From contig NZ_FNZF01000002.1 in the NCBI RefSeq assembly GCF_900109165.1, forward strand, positions 186,001 through 250,000: a stretch of 64,000 bases of DNA. Reading direction: 5' to 3'. Shown in pieces: positions 15,213 to 24,071 of the stretch. The stretch comes from Bhargavaea ginsengi (lineage in GTDB: Bacteria > Bacillota > Bacilli > Bacillales_A > Planococcaceae). The first letter of the stretch is position 1; every line of letters begins with the position of its first letter. The translations under genes and the position numbers were made by a program. The notes under the pieces are model-generated. The model was not told the DNA's origin and ran no database searches. It was given only the letters and a program-made list of their open reading frames with translations.

Positions 15213-16700
15213 TCAGTTGACGGCAACCGCTTCAGGAGCCTCAGGACGGTTGTATTTCAGTACCGGCTTGCGTGCTGCCTGAGTTTCATCCAGGCGGCTT
15301 ACGACAGTGGTGTGCGGGGCTTCCTGGACAATTTCAGGGTTTTCTTCCGTCTCACGTGCAATCTGGATCATTGCATCGATGAATGCATCAAGTGTTTCTT
15401 TGGATTCCGTTTCCGTCGGCTCGATCATCATGCCTTCCTCGACATTAAGTGGGAAGTAGATGGTCGGCGGGTGGAAGCCGAAGTCCAGCAGTCGCTTGGC
15501 AATATCAAGCGTGCGGACGCCAAGCTGTTTCTGACGACGGCCGCTCAGCACAAATTCATGCTTGCAGTGGCGGTCATACGGCAGGTCAAAATGAGGAGCC
15601 AGTCGGCGCATCATGTAGTTCGCGTTAAGCACCGCGTATTCCGATACGAGCTTCAGGCCTTCTGCACCCATGGAGCGGATGTACGAATATGCGCGCACAT
15701 TGATGCCGAAGTTGCCGTAGAACGGTTTGATCCGGCCAATCGACTGCGGGCGGTCATAGTCGAACGTGAACGCATCGTCTTTCTTCACGAGAACCGGTTT
15801 CGGCAGGAATGGAACGAGTTCCTTTTTGACACCGACAGGACCGGAACCGGGTCCGCCGCCGCCGTGAGGGCCGGTAAACGTTTTGTGGAGGTTGAGGTGG
15901 ACGGCATCGAAGCCCATGTCCCCCGGACGCACCTTGCCCATGATGGCATTCAGGTTCGCGCCGTCATAGTAGAGCTTGCCGCCCACACCGTGGACGATTT
16001 CCGCCATTTCGAGAATATTTTCCTCGAACAGGCCGAGCGTGTTCGGGTTCGTCAGCATAAGCGCTGCTGTGTCTTCTCCCGCCACACGCTTCAGGTCCTC
16101 AATGTCGACAAGACCGTTTTCGTCAGATTTAACTGTAATTGTTTCAAGGCCTGCTACCGTTGCGGAAGCAGGATTCGTTCCGTGTGCGGAGTCAGGAATG
16201 ATGACCTTCGTCCGGTTGTGGTCTCCGTTCGCCTCATGGAAGGCGCGGATCATCATGAGTGCCGTCCACTCGCCGTGTGCTCCGGCAGCGGATTGGAGCG
16301 TCACTTCGTCCATGCCCGTGATCTCAACCAAGTGTTCCTGCAGATCGTACATCAGGCCCATTGCCCCCTGGACGGAAGACTCTTCCTGGAGAGGGTGGAC
16401 GTTTGCGAATCCGGACAGGCGGGCGGCAGATTCATTAACTTTCGGATTGTATTTCATCGTGCATGAGCCGAGCGGGTAGAAACCTGAATCCACACCATGG
16501 TTGCGGCGGGAAAGCGCTGTGTAATGGCGCATAATATCAAGTTCGGAAGCTTCCGGCAGTTCTGCGGGCTCCTCGCGGAGAAGTCCTTCCGGAAGCAGGG
16601 CGGAAAGATCGGTTTCCGGAACATCAAGTTCCGGAAGTCCGTATCCGATCCGGCCTTCTTTACTGATTTCAAAAATAAGCGGCTGGTTTTCTTTATGCAT
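15213..16700 (-). CDS. gcvPB: Glycine dehydrogenase (decarboxylating), P protein beta subunit
   Basis: PLP-carrying half of the split P protein, which decarboxylates glycine and passes the aminomethyl group to lipoyl-H protein. 495 aa. The PLP-lysine segment [17 protein letters not shown] is present. The N-terminal half has [13 protein letters not shown] and the tail [22 protein letters not shown]. The ATG at 16700 has GGAGG 6 bases upstream, inside the end of gcvPA; the two genes overlap by 8 bases, which implies coupled translation for equal subunit amounts. A terminator follows. It is controlled by the glycine riboswitch upstream of gcvT. Confidence 0.97.
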   Translation of the reverse strand: MHKENQPLIFEISKEGRIGYGLPELDVPETDLSALLPEGLLREEPAELPEASELDIMRHYTALSRRNHGVDSGFYPLGSCTMKYNPKVNESAARLSGFANVHPLQEESSVQGAMGLMYDLQEHLVEITGMDEVTLQSAAGAHGEWTALMMIRAFHEANGDHNRTKVIIPDSAHGTNPASATVAGLETITVKSDENGLVDIEDLKRVAGEDTAALMLTNPNTLGLFEENILEMAEIVHGVGGKLYYDGANLNAIMGKVRPGDMGFDAVHLNLHKTFTGPHGGGGPGSGPVGVKKELVPFLPKPVLVKKDDAFTFDYDRPQSIGRIKPFYGNFGINVRAYSYIRSMGAEGLKLVSEYAVLNANYMMRRLAPHFDLPYDRHCKHEFVLSGRRQKQLGVRTLDIAKRLLDFGFHPPTIYFPLNVEEGMMIEPTETESKETLDAFIDAMIQIARETEENPEIVQEAPHTTVVSRLDETQAARKPVLKYNRPEAPEAVAVN

Positions 16701-18042
16701 GGATGGCCTCCATTTCCTGCACAAGTGCATCGATTTCTTCCTTCGTCCGCTGTTCGGTCACCGCGATAAGCATATGGCCTTCCAGCTCAGGATAAGTCAG
16801 TCCGAGGTGATATCCGCCGATGATCCCTGCATCGAGCAGACGGCGGTTCAGGTCTGCAACCGGCTCTTTGCACTTCACGACAAATTCGTTGAAGCTTGGG
16901 CCGCCGAATACGACTTCATAGCCGGCTTCCCGGAAAGCTCGGATGGCGTACTGTGTTTTGGAGATGTTTTGCAGGGCCATTTCACGGACCCCCTGCTTGC
17001 CGAACGCCGACATGGCGACAGATGCGGCAAGAGCGTTCAGTGCCTGGTTCGAGCAGATGTTGGACGTCGCTTTGTCACGGCGGATATGCTGTTCGCGCGC
17101 CTGGAGCGTCAGTACATAGCCGCGACGGCCTTCCTCGTCATTTGTTTCACCGACGAGGCGGCCCGGAACCTTGCGCATCAGCTTCTTTGTAACAGCGAAA
17201 TAGCCGCAGTGCGGGCCGCCGAAAGCTTCCGGAATGCCGAATGGCTGCGCATCACCGACCGTGATGTCGGCTCCCAGTTTGCCCGGAGGCGTCAGAACCG
17301 CAAGCGCCAGCGGGTTTGAAGAAACGACGAACAGCGACTTGTTGTCATGTGCGATATCGGCCGCTTCCTGGATATTTTCGATCTGTCCGAAGAAGTTCGG
17401 GTACTGTAGCATGACCGCTGCAGTATCTCCGTCGATCATACCGCGGAGCGCTTCATAGTCTGTCACGCCATCTTTGAGCGGAATCACTTCAACATCAATC
17501 GACTGACCGAGTGCATAGGTCTTTACGACATCACGGTATTCAGGATGGACAGCTTCCGAGACCAGAAGCTTTTTCCGGCGTGTATGAGCTGCAGCCAGCA
17601 TGCCAGCCTCGGCCAATGCGGTTCCTCCGTCATACATCGAGGAGTTGGCGATGTCCATGCCAGTCAGTTCACAGATCATGGATTGGAACTCGAAGATCGC
17701 CTGGAGTTCCCCTTGGGAGAATTCAGGCTGATACGGCGTGTACGCCGTATAGAATTCGGAACGGGAAATGACATGGTCGACGATGACCGGCTTGTAGTGA
17801 TCATAGACTCCTGCCCCAAGGAACGATGCGTGGGAGTTGCTGTCGGCATTTTGGCCGGCAAGTTCGGAAAGCTCTTTTAAAAGATCCGTCTCGGACAACG
17901 CCGGTTTCAGGTCGTAGTCACGGTCAAAACGGACTTTTTCAGGAATGTCACTAAACAGATCATTGATGGATTGGACGCCGATCGCGTCGAGCATTTGTTT
18001 CTTGTCCGATTCAGTCATCGGCAAATAACGGTGCTTCATCAT
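16693..18042 (-). CDS. gcvPA: Glycine dehydrogenase (decarboxylating), P protein alpha subunit
   Basis: Non-catalytic partner of GcvPB in the alpha2beta2 P protein of Gram-positive bacteria. 449 aa, full length. Family blocks are [34 protein letters not shown] near residues 90-110, [19 protein letters not shown], and [26 protein letters not shown]. Two adjacent ATG codons start the gene; the first (18042) has AGAGG 6 bases away. It follows gcvT after 18 bases, so the three genes form one operon, and its end overlaps gcvPB. Confidence 0.97.
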   Translation of the reverse strand: MMKHRYLPMTESDKKQMLDAIGVQSINDLFSDIPEKVRFDRDYDLKPALSETDLLKELSELAGQNADSNSHASFLGAGVYDHYKPVIVDHVISRSEFYTAYTPYQPEFSQGELQAIFEFQSMICELTGMDIANSSMYDGGTALAEAGMLAAAHTRRKKLLVSEAVHPEYRDVVKTYALGQSIDVEVIPLKDGVTDYEALRGMIDGDTAAVMLQYPNFFGQIENIQEAADIAHDNKSLFVVSSNPLALAVLTPPGKLGADITVGDAQPFGIPEAFGGPHCGYFAVTKKLMRKVPGRLVGETNDEEGRRGYVLTLQAREQHIRRDKATSNICSNQALNALAASVAMSAFGKQGVREMALQNISKTQYAIRAFREAGYEVVFGGPSFNEFVVKCKEPVADLNRRLLDAGIIGGYHLGLTYPELEGHMLIAVTEQRTKEEIDALVQEMEAIHA

Positions 18043-18060
18043 TCTGGACCTCTTTCTGAT

Positions 18061-19170
18061 TTAGGATTTCGCGCGCTTATAAAACGGGGTTTCGACAATT
18101 TCAGCCTTGAGGCGCTTTTTGCGCACTTCCACTTCCACTACATCGCCCAAAACAGCATGTTCAGTACCGATGAGGATATTTCCGATATTTGCACCCAATG
18201 TCGGGGATTGTGTGCCGGTCGTTACCTCGCCGATTTTTTCGTCTCCCTTGTAGACTGCGTAACCCGTACGCGGAATCCCTTTATCGATCATCCTGATCCC
18301 TGCAAGCTTCCGGGGAACGCCCTCTTCCTTCTGCCGGACGAGAACTTCCTTTCCGATGAAATCGTCTTGCTTGCCGACTTTAACCGCAAAGCCGAGACCT
18401 GCTTCCAACGGGGAGATCGCATCGGACATTTCCTGGCCGTACAAGGGAAGCCCTGCTTCAAAGCGCAGTGTATCACGGGCGCCGAGACCGGCAGGCACAA
18501 GACCGTCCTTTTCGCCTTCCTTCAGGATCTCTTCCCATAGCACACGTGCGGATTCCGGGGAGGCATAAATTTCAAATCCGTCCTCACCCGTATAGCCCGT
18601 GCGTGAAATGAGCGCCTGATGGCCGGCGATGCTGACTTGATCCTTAAAGCGGAAGAACTTGATTTCTTCGAGCGGTTCATCTGTCAGCCTTGCGAGGATT
18701 TCCTGAGCCTTCGGTCCTTGGAGAGCCAGAAGTGCGTAGTCATCGGACACATTTGTGACCGTAACATCACCTTCCACATGCTGCTTCATCCACTCCACAT
18801 CTTTGTCCGTGTTGGCAGCATTGACAACAAGAAAATACTTATCATCGGACATCTTGTAGATCAGCAGGTCATCGATCGTGCCGCCCTGCTCGTTGCACAT
18901 GATGGTATATTGGGCGCGTCCTTCCACTAGCTTCGAAACATCATTGGTCATGAGCTTCTGAAGAAAAGCTGTGCTGTCTTTTCCTTCTACGAATACTTCA
19001 CCCATATGGGACACATCGAACAAGCCCGCCTTCGTACGTACCGCTTCATGTTCCGATTTAATGCCGGAAAACTGGACGGGAAGATCCCATCCACCAAAAT
19101 CGATCGTCTTCGCCCCGTGACCGGCATACAGGTCATATAGTGGGGTGCGCTGCAAGGTGCTTTCAGCCAT
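18061..19170 (-). CDS. gcvT: Glycine cleavage system T protein (aminomethyltransferase)
   Basis: Takes the aminomethyl group from lipoyl-H protein, releases ammonia and makes 5,10-methylene-THF. 369 aa. Folate-binding domain from the N-terminus ([30 protein letters not shown]), then [33 protein letters not shown] and the C-terminal barrel. The ATG at 19170 has GGAGGAG upstream; an in-frame ATG at 19191 is unsupported. First protein of the gcv operon, 30 bases after the riboswitch terminator. Its product connects with FolD at the start of the window. Confidence 0.97.
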   Translation of the reverse strand: MAESTLQRTPLYDLYAGHGAKTIDFGGWDLPVQFSGIKSEHEAVRTKAGLFDVSHMGEVFVEGKDSTAFLQKLMTNDVSKLVEGRAQYTIMCNEQGGTIDDLLIYKMSDDKYFLVVNAANTDKDVEWMKQHVEGDVTVTNVSDDYALLALQGPKAQEILARLTDEPLEEIKFFRFKDQVSIAGHQALISRTGYTGEDGFEIYASPESARVLWEEILKEGEKDGLVPAGLGARDTLRFEAGLPLYGQEMSDAISPLEAGLGFAVKVGKQDDFIGKEVLVRQKEEGVPRKLAGIRMIDKGIPRTGYAVYKGDEKIGEVTTGTQSPTLGANIGNILIGTEHAVLGDVVEVEVRKKRLKAEIVETPFYKRAKS

Positions 19171-19199
19171 TGCACTTCTCCTCCGTTTCATCCAGATGT

Positions 19200-19404
19200 A
19201 AAAAAGGACAGAGAGACCCGTAAAATCGGGTCCTCTGTCCTGTCACCTGAAAGTTTTCCTGGTCGGTTTTCCTCGTTGGTGGCCGGCTGGTCCGGCGCTC
19301 TCCAGAGATGCGTCCTGTACGAGTCTTTTTGCCTGAGAGATTCATAACACCCGTTACTTGCTCCTTCGGCGACGCATTCACGCGTTCTCTCCCCGTACAT
19401 TCAT
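19200..19404 (-). promoter_or_regulatory. Tandem glycine riboswitch controlling gcvT-gcvPA-gcvPB
   Basis: On the minus strand the first aptamer carries GGGGAGAG, CGCCGAAGGAGCAAG, AATCTCTCAGGCAAAAAGACTC and CTCTGGAGAG. The second has CACCAACGAGGAAAAC and AAACTTTCAGGTGACAGGACAGAGG, the same layout as the B. subtilis gcvT riboswitch, with its P3 arm short. The expression platform is a terminator: GGACAGAGGACCCG pairs with CGGGTCTCTCTGTCC, then six T (19200-19240). The GGACAGAG of aptamer 2 is also the 5' arm of the terminator, so glycine binding should prevent termination and switch expression on. Confidence 0.95.
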
Positions 19405-19466
19405 CCGCCCGGCAGATGCCGGTTATTCAGCTGTAGTTAAAGCGAAAGTTCTGCCGCTTTGCCTAT

Positions 19467-19495
19467 ATCCTAACATTGAATTTTGAGGAAGGCAA
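19467..19495 (-). promoter_or_regulatory. Sigma-A promoter of the gcv operon
   Basis: -35 TTGCCT (19490-19495), a 17-base spacer, and -10 TAGGAT (19467-19472), about 60 bases before the first riboswitch aptamer. Confidence 0.6.
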
Positions 19496-19528
19496 TAATT
19501 TTTAAAAAATGGTTTGAGAACCGAACGT

Positions 19529-19564
19529 TAAAAAACCGGAAACCATAATAGTTCGGCTTCCGGT
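19529..19564 (-). terminator. Terminator after aroK
   Basis: Stem ACCGGAAgCC/GGtTTCCGGT with a 10-base loop, then six T on the minus strand, 7 bases after the aroK stop. It closes the comG-aroK run. Confidence 0.85.
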
Positions 19565-19570
19565 AGTTTT

Positions 19571-20092
19571 TTATCGTTTTCCTTTTCCTTTTAGCCGTCT
19601 GACCTGTCTGGCAGCATAATCTGTTGCCTGGCGCAGGCTCCGGCCTTGGGTATTGATTGTGATATGGGCGGTTTTTCTATAGACTTTTTTCCGCTCATTA
19701 AAGAGCTGCTGGAGTTCCTCACGTGTCGAGCGCTGGACGATCGGGCGGTTCTTGTCCGTCTTGATTCTCCTCCAGATTTCGAAAAATGGGGCATTCAGGA
19801 AAAGCACAAGTCCAGTCTGCCGGAGGAGCTTCCGATTTTCCGGTCGCATCGGTGTCCCGCCGCCCGTCGAGATGATGCACCATTCATCACGGAAGTTTTT
19901 CAGAAAGTCGGTTTCCAACTGACGGAAGTGCTCCTCGCCGTACTGTTCAAAAATCTGCGGAATCTTCATGCCCGCCTGTTTCTCGATCTCCCTGTCCATG
20001 TCGTAGTACGGGAGACGCAGCGCGTAGCTCAGCCGCTTCCCGATCGCCGACTTCCCCGAACCCATGTAGCCGATCAGGTATACCTTCTTCAT
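19571..20092 (-). CDS. aroK: Shikimate kinase
   Basis: Phosphorylates shikimate at the 3-hydroxyl with ATP. 173 aa. Walker A GYMGSGKSAIGKRL near residues 8-21, the DMDREIE shikimate-binding Asp near 32-37, the GGG turn (ISTGGGTP), and a lid region DKNRPIVQRSTREEL near 113-127. RBS AGGTGGGAAG precedes the ATG. It sits directly at the end of the comG operon on the same strand, and its first 146 bases overlap the out-of-frame tail of comGG. A terminator follows. It is probably transcribed with comG or from a promoter inside it; none was identified. Confidence 0.95.
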   Translation of the reverse strand: MKKVYLIGYMGSGKSAIGKRLSYALRLPYYDMDREIEKQAGMKIPQIFEQYGEEHFRQLETDFLKNFRDEWCIISTGGGTPMRPENRKLLRQTGLVLFLNAPFFEIWRRIKTDKNRPIVQRSTREELQQLFNERKKVYRKTAHITINTQGRSLRQATDYAARQVRRLKGKGKR

Positions 20093-20372
20093 CTTCCCAC
20101 CTGCCTAAAAGCGGTTCCGCTTCGCTAAAATACGACTCGATTTTACTAATCGTATCACGAGCGTGGGAAGATTCCAATAACGTATAAGCCTGCAATTGTG
20201 CCAGATATGCATTCGTTGCAAAAAGAATGAACACGGAAACTAGAAAAATGAGGAGAATCGCAGCCGGCAGGATGCCGCCAGTTTCATTTCTTAGTTTGAA
20301 GAAGATGGTGCATCGACCTCCTTTCTTTTCCGTCCATGAACACGGCGCTGACAGACAAGACACCTTCTTCAA
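19947..20372 (-). CDS. comGG: Competence pseudopilin-related protein ComGG, altered C-terminus
   Basis: Last comG gene by position. A membrane segment (GGILPAAILLIFLVSVFILFATNAYLA) follows a short N-terminus, then QLQAYTLLESSHARDTISKIESYFSEAEP, consistent with ComGG. The C-terminal half then reads out of frame across the start of aroK for 146 bases with a composition unlike ComGG, so the native tail appears lost. The start is uncertain: the listed TTG at 20372 has no ribosome binding site, while AAAGGAGG lies about 10 bases before an ATC at 20306. It may be non-functional or a shortened ComGG. Confidence 0.55.
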   Translation of the reverse strand: MKKVSCLSAPCSWTEKKGGRCTIFFKLRNETGGILPAAILLIFLVSVFILFATNAYLAQLQAYTLLESSHARDTISKIESYFSEAEPLLGRWEDEEGIPDRLHGFGEVGDREAAELRAASPVLRHGQGDRETGGHEDSADF

Positions 20373-20769
20373 CCGAAAATCTGACGGATCGGACTCCTGT
20401 CAGCATCGGTTCATGCCCCTGGTCGTTCACCCGCTTGCGGATCAGGGATGCCGCGGGATAATGACCGATCTCGGTCACCTTATCTCCCGTGATGATGCGG
20501 AGCCGGCTCCCGCCATCGAGGATGTGCACCCCTTCCACTTCTCCGAGATAGTCAGCCAGTTCATACCGGAACAGCTCCCATTCAACAGAAGAAGGGTCCC
20601 CTATGTGATGAGCCATTTCTGCCGAATACCTGAAAAAGCCGGCAAACAGGATGAAAAATAACGAGAAAATCGCCAAATGGAGCAGAGCCTCGACAAATGT
20701 ATATCCAGCTTCACTGCTCTGTCCCGTAGCAGCGTGATTGCCATCCGGACAAGGTCTTGTACGAAACAC
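20284..20769 (-). CDS. comGF: Competence pseudopilin-associated protein ComGF
   Basis: Minor component of the competence pseudopilus. About 161 aa from a GTG at 20769 with GGAGGGGG upstream. A pilin-like start AGYTFVEALLHLAIFSLFFILFAGF near residues 22-46 is followed by a globular part with SLIRKRVNDQGHEPMLTGV, which matches the conserved IRKRV of ComGF. An upstream in-frame start at 20808 lacks a ribosome binding site. It overlaps the end of comGE by about 60 bases and its own end overlaps comGG, typical of the tightly packed operon. Confidence 0.82.
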   Translation of the reverse strand: MFRTRPCPDGNHAATGQSSEAGYTFVEALLHLAIFSLFFILFAGFFRYSAEMAHHIGDPSSVEWELFRYELADYLGEVEGVHILDGGSRLRIITGDKVTEIGHYPAASLIRKRVNDQGHEPMLTGVRSVRFSVEEGVLSVSAVFMDGKERRSMHHLLQTKK

Positions 20770-21019
20770 AGATTCCCCCTCCCTGCATCCTCCAGTCAAA
20801 CATGACACCGTCCATCATGCGCGACCCTTCAACTGCTCCGGTCAGATGATGACCATCCACCGCATCGGAGGCGACAGAGGCTGCCTGGGCAGCGAGTCTC
20901 TGGTCTTCCAGTACAATGGCCATCCGGTCCATCAGCGGAAAAAGCGTCGAAAAGATGATGTAGACAATAAGCAGCGACAGGAGGGATTCCGGAAATGAGA
21001 AACCCCGTTCATTCCCCAA
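20711..21019 (-). CDS. comGE: Competence pseudopilin ComGE
   Basis: Minor pseudopilin of the DNA-uptake pilus. 102 aa beginning with TTG and AGGG 6 bases before it. Type IV pilin-like N-terminus GFSFPESLLSLLIVYIIFSTLFPLMD, with the prepilin-peptidase Gly before Phe and the conserved Glu at position +5, then a short periplasmic part. Such proteins are processed by ComC. The start overlaps the end of comGD by 11 bases. Identity rests on position and the pilin-like N-terminus, since this family diverges rapidly. Confidence 0.8.
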   Translation of the reverse strand: MGNERGFSFPESLLSLLIVYIIFSTLFPLMDRMAIVLEDQRLAAQAASVASDAVDGHHLTGAVEGSRMMDGVMFDWRMQGGGICVSYKTLSGWQSRCYGTEQ

Positions 21020-21458
21020 TCGTGACCCTCCCTTTTCCGATGTGGATGATGAGCGTCTTGACGCCTTCCGGTGTACGGAAATTCAATGTCCCGAAGGACC
21101 TGGCTGAGCCCTGGCCGGTGAACTCCACCTGCTTCAGTGTACTGAATTCCGAGAGCGATACTCCTTCCGGCAGTTGTCGCCTGAAAAGGATGGAGGAACG
21201 TGTTCCGGAGGCCACATAGTTTCCATCCGCAAGAAAAACGATCTTCGTGTACTCTTCATTTGCGACGGCATGCATCTGGATGGCCTGGATATCGAGCTTA
21301 AGCTGGTCCTCGAACGGAATCGGCTCCTGGTTCTGCAGCGCCTTTGAAGCAGACACTGCATATCCGACGCCGGTCACGGCCATGACCACTGCCAGCACGA
21401 GCAGCATCTCGGTGAAAGTGAATGCTTTTGAGTCAAGGTGCCGTCGCAGTGACAACAC
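21009..21458 (-). CDS. comGD: Competence pseudopilin ComGD
   Basis: Pseudopilin of the competence apparatus. 149 aa with a pilin N-terminus AFTFTEMLLVLAVVMAVTGVGYAV from about residue 12, where Ala replaces the usual Gly before the cleavage site, and a globular part with EDQLKLDIQAIQMHAVANEEY, as in ComGD. It starts with GTG at 21458 and overlaps comGC by 26 bases; no separate ribosome binding site is visible, so translation is probably coupled. It overlaps comGE downstream. Confidence 0.82.
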   Translation of the reverse strand: MLSLRRHLDSKAFTFTEMLLVLAVVMAVTGVGYAVSASKALQNQEPIPFEDQLKLDIQAIQMHAVANEEYTKIVFLADGNYVASGTRSSILFRRQLPEGVSLSEFSTLKQVEFTGQGSARSFGTLNFRTPEGVKTLIIHIGKGRVTIGE

Positions 21459-21744
21459 CGTTGTTCACGACAATCGTCCTCCCGTCAGAGCAAGAAAGGT
21501 CCCCATCCTCAAGGTAATCCGGCTTCAAATCGGCCTCCGATTCCGGATTTTGCTTATTCTCTATCTTGTAAGCCTGAACCTGGCCTTCAACCATCTTGAC
21601 CAGGGCATTACAGCCCGTCTCGTCAATCTCGGCTGCCCGCTTGGTCACATTAGGTATCGCAAGCAGGATCAGTACGGAAATCACAAGTAGGACGATCATC
21701 ATTTCAATCAGGGTGAAGCCAGATTGGTTTATTAGTTTCTTCAA
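21433..21744 (-). CDS. comGC: Major competence pseudopilin ComGC
   Basis: Main subunit of the DNA-uptake pseudopilus. About 103 aa. Classical prepilin leader: QSGFTLIEMMIVLLVISVLILL, cut after Gly by ComC, with Glu at +5. The mature part has AIPNVTKRAAEIDETGCNALVKMVEGQVQAY and a second Cys near the end (LSCSDGRTI), matching the ComGC disulfide pair. The TTG at 21744 has AGGGG 8 bases upstream and is preferred; the ATG at 21762 overlaps the comGB stop as ATGA but lacks a ribosome binding site. The choice changes only six residues. Confidence 0.92.
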   Translation of the reverse strand: MKKLINQSGFTLIEMMIVLLVISVLILLAIPNVTKRAAEIDETGCNALVKMVEGQVQAYKIENKQNPESEADLKPDYLEDGDLSCSDGRTIVVNNGVVTATAP

Positions 21745-21758
21745 CTTGAGTTCCCCTT

Positions 21759-22802
21759 TCATTGGAGTTCGATCATACTGTAGACCGGCAGCATCAGGGC
21801 CAGATAGGCGCCCATGATACAGACTGCCAGAATTCCAAACAACACGGGCTGAACGACGGCAATCAGCTTTTCCGATTCCTCTCCGATTTTTTCATCCATC
21901 AGTTCACTGTAGACAAGCATTTCCCTCGGCAAGTGGCCGCCTTCCTCCCCATGTCGGATGAATGATGGAAAGTCAGGCATAAATCCACCGGCATGACGGA
22001 CTGCTTCATGGAGCGGATCTCCGGTAAGAATCCGGGATTCGACATTTCTCGTGATCATCGCTAGCATGGAATTGCTGTCCTGCGCGGCCACGATGCCGAG
22101 TGCCTGCTGAAGCGGAATGCCTCCCCCCAGAAGCGTTCCCATCTCCCGGGCAAATACAGTGGTCTGCCCCATTCTGACCCACTTGGAAAGCACAGGTACC
22201 GATAGTGCAGTCCTAAGCCTTTCTTCCGCCGGTTTTTTTGCCCAGATCAGATAAACCGGAATAGCGACAGCAATAAAGATCAGCACTACGCCTGCAATCA
22301 CATCAGGCAGCCTCAGAAGATAGGCGGAAAGGGCGACCGCATCTTCCCCGCCTCCCCTGCTGCTCAGCATCTTTTCCATGTTCGGCATAAACATCGTTCT
22401 GAACAAAATGAACAGCAATGCAATAAAACAGAAAAGGACGGCGGGATAAAAAGTGGCTTTCCGCATTTTCTCCATCGTCCTTCCCCTGCGCCCGAGTCGC
22501 CCGGCGACTGTCCGTAGTGACTCCGGCAAATTGCCGTGGCTGACGGAAATCCCGACAGGAATTAGAAGTGCGGAGGAAAATCCGACATCCGCGAGAATTT
22601 CCTCGGGACTTTTTCCTGAACGCAGATTTTTTTCCAGCGCGCGCTCGGCTCCGCTCGGATCACTGATATGGTGAGGAAGCAGCATCCGGACAGAATCATG
22701 GAAGGTATAACCTTCATCCATCAGCCCGGCAGCCCGGGAAAGGAACCGTTCCGGTTGGTGGAGCCGGATTTTCTTTGACCGCCTTATACGGAGCCGGGAC
22801 AT
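21759..22802 (-). CDS. comGB: Competence pilus assembly membrane protein ComGB
   Basis: GspF/PilC-type polytopic membrane platform for pseudopilus assembly. 347 aa with two F domains: the first near residues 20-140 (FLSRAAGLMDEGYTFHDSVRMLL), a hydrophobic pair around 140 and 190, the second with ARE MGTLLGGGIPLQQALGIV and GGFMPDFPSFIRHGEEGGHL, and a final helix VQPVLFGILAVCIMGAYLALML. The ATG at 22802 has GGAGG about 9 bases away. The start lies 89 bases inside the end of comGA, an unusually long overlap. Confidence 0.9.
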   Translation of the reverse strand: MSRLRIRRSKKIRLHQPERFLSRAAGLMDEGYTFHDSVRMLLPHHISDPSGAERALEKNLRSGKSPEEILADVGFSSALLIPVGISVSHGNLPESLRTVAGRLGRRGRTMEKMRKATFYPAVLFCFIALLFILFRTMFMPNMEKMLSSRGGGEDAVALSAYLLRLPDVIAGVVLIFIAVAIPVYLIWAKKPAEERLRTALSVPVLSKWVRMGQTTVFAREMGTLLGGGIPLQQALGIVAAQDSNSMLAMITRNVESRILTGDPLHEAVRHAGGFMPDFPSFIRHGEEGGHLPREMLVYSELMDEKIGEESEKLIAVVQPVLFGILAVCIMGAYLALMLPVYSMIELQ

Positions 22803-23769
22803 TTTGCATCGCCTCCTTCCGGTCAAGCGTCAGTTCTGACGGCATGACAAACGGATCCCCTTCCTGCAGGCACCGGAACGCTTTGCCGAGCAGGTGTCCG
22901 TGGAGGATTTCGTAAATTGCTCTTTGACCGCTGCCGCCTGAAGACAGCCGCTGGGCACAAATCATGTATACCGTCTGTCTGAGTTCTTCCAGCTGGATGC
23001 CGAATTCCAACATCCTGAACAGGCTTCCCGCTGTATCTTTGGAGTGGACGGTCGCCACAACGAGGTGCCCCGTCAGCGCCGCCTGAACGGCGACTTTTGC
23101 TGTATCCGCATCGCGGATCTCTCCAATCATGATGACATCCGGCGAATGTCTGAGAATTGCCTTGAGTCCGGTTGAATAAGTGATGCCTGCCCGCTCATTC
23201 ACCTGGATCTGCAGAAGGTGCGGCTGGCTGCGTTCGACCGGATCTTCAAGAGAGATCACATGCCGCCCGAGTGCCTCTGCGCAATGGCGGGTCACCGAAT
23301 ACATTGTGGTCGTCTTGCCGCTTCCTGTCGGGCCGGTAAAGAAAATCATTCCCTGCCGTTTTTCAGCGGCCCCGAGAAGCAGATTGACAGCCTCCATATC
23401 ATCCGTCAGCTCCGCCACAGGACGGGCATCCTCTTGCGCCTGGAAGCGGATGGCCGCACTTTCCTTCTTGTTGACAGAGGGCAATGTTGAAATGCGGAAA
23501 GAGTAAAGGGCATCTCCAAAGACAAGGGAAAATGCACCGCTTTGCGGTTTTCTGCGCTCTCCGATATCAAGTGAGGATAGGTACTTATAAAAGGAGATGA
23601 TCCGCTCACCGAGTTCGACGGGGATTTCCGATGCCGTAATGATCCCCCTTCCTTTTCTGTGCTGGATTTCATAAGAATGGCCTGACGGGTTCAGGTGAAG
23701 GTCTGTCGCGCCTTCCCCGACTGCCCGGCTCAGGAGTTCCACGGCTTTTTCTTCGATGACGTTTTCCAC
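22714..23769 (-). CDS. comGA: Competence ATPase ComGA
   Basis: Traffic ATPase that powers assembly of the competence pseudopilus. 351 aa. N-terminal domain with ATDLHLNPSG, then Walker A FTGPTGSGKTTTMYSV, the Asp box PDVIMIGEIRDADTA, and the His box TVHSKDTAGSLFRM. The GTG at 23769 has GGAGG 10 bases upstream and gives the usual length. The C-terminal part overlaps comGB by 89 bases, giving about 29 extra residues (NVPAPYKAVKENPAPP and onward) with no family resemblance. First gene of comG; ComK should control it, and a weak K-box candidate lies upstream. Confidence 0.94.
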   Translation of the reverse strand: MENVIEEKAVELLSRAVGEGATDLHLNPSGHSYEIQHRKGRGIITASEIPVELGERIISFYKYLSSLDIGERRKPQSGAFSLVFGDALYSFRISTLPSVNKKESAAIRFQAQEDARPVAELTDDMEAVNLLLGAAEKRQGMIFFTGPTGSGKTTTMYSVTRHCAEALGRHVISLEDPVERSQPHLLQIQVNERAGITYSTGLKAILRHSPDVIMIGEIRDADTAKVAVQAALTGHLVVATVHSKDTAGSLFRMLEFGIQLEELRQTVYMICAQRLSSGGSGQRAIYEILHGHLLGKAFRCLQEGDPFVMPSELTLDRKEAMQNVPAPYKAVKENPAPPTGTVPFPGCRADG

Positions 23770-23911
23770 CGTACTGCCGCCTCCCTGCCTACTGTAATCG
23801 ACAGGAAAGGACCGCACTCCCCTGTCAGTTCGAGTATAGGCCGGCACCGGGGCGGTTGGTAGTTAATCCGGCACCTTTGCAAAATGGGCCAATATCCGAT
23901 GACGTTATTGA

Positions 23912-23947
23912 AAAATGCAAGGCGAAAAGGGGGCAAATTTGAATTTT
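23912..23947. promoter_or_regulatory. Weak candidate ComK box pair before comGA
   Basis: AAATTTGAATTTT (23935-23947) fits AAAA-N5-TTTT with one mismatch. The second half-site AAAATGCAAGGCG (23912-23924) lacks the T half. Spacing between the two is 10 bases, near but not equal to the 8-base class. It lies in the 302-base gap between the divergent comGA and yqgY starts, which otherwise holds only the yqgY promoter. It is a weak match. Confidence 0.3.
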
Positions 23948-23998
23948 GATGATTTAACATTGACAACCTTTTGTCACAATCTTGCTATCGGAATCAGT

Positions 23999-24027
23999 TT
24001 GCACCGCACAGTCAAAACCTATATAAT
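23999..24027 (+). promoter_or_regulatory. Sigma-A promoter of yqgY
   Basis: -35 TTGCAC, a 17-base spacer, and -10 TATAAT, about 45 bases before the GTG start. Confidence 0.82.
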
Positions 24028-24071
24028 GAATGGGAGATGATTATGGCACCGTTGTAAAGGAGGGAACACGC

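Noticed and set aside
15120-16466. 448-codon plus-strand frame opposite gcvPB
   Set aside because: Mirror of gcvPB codons and the terminator region; no recognisable domain.
19163-19400. Two small minus-strand frames before gcvT
   Set aside because: They lie inside the glycine riboswitch and have no start signals.
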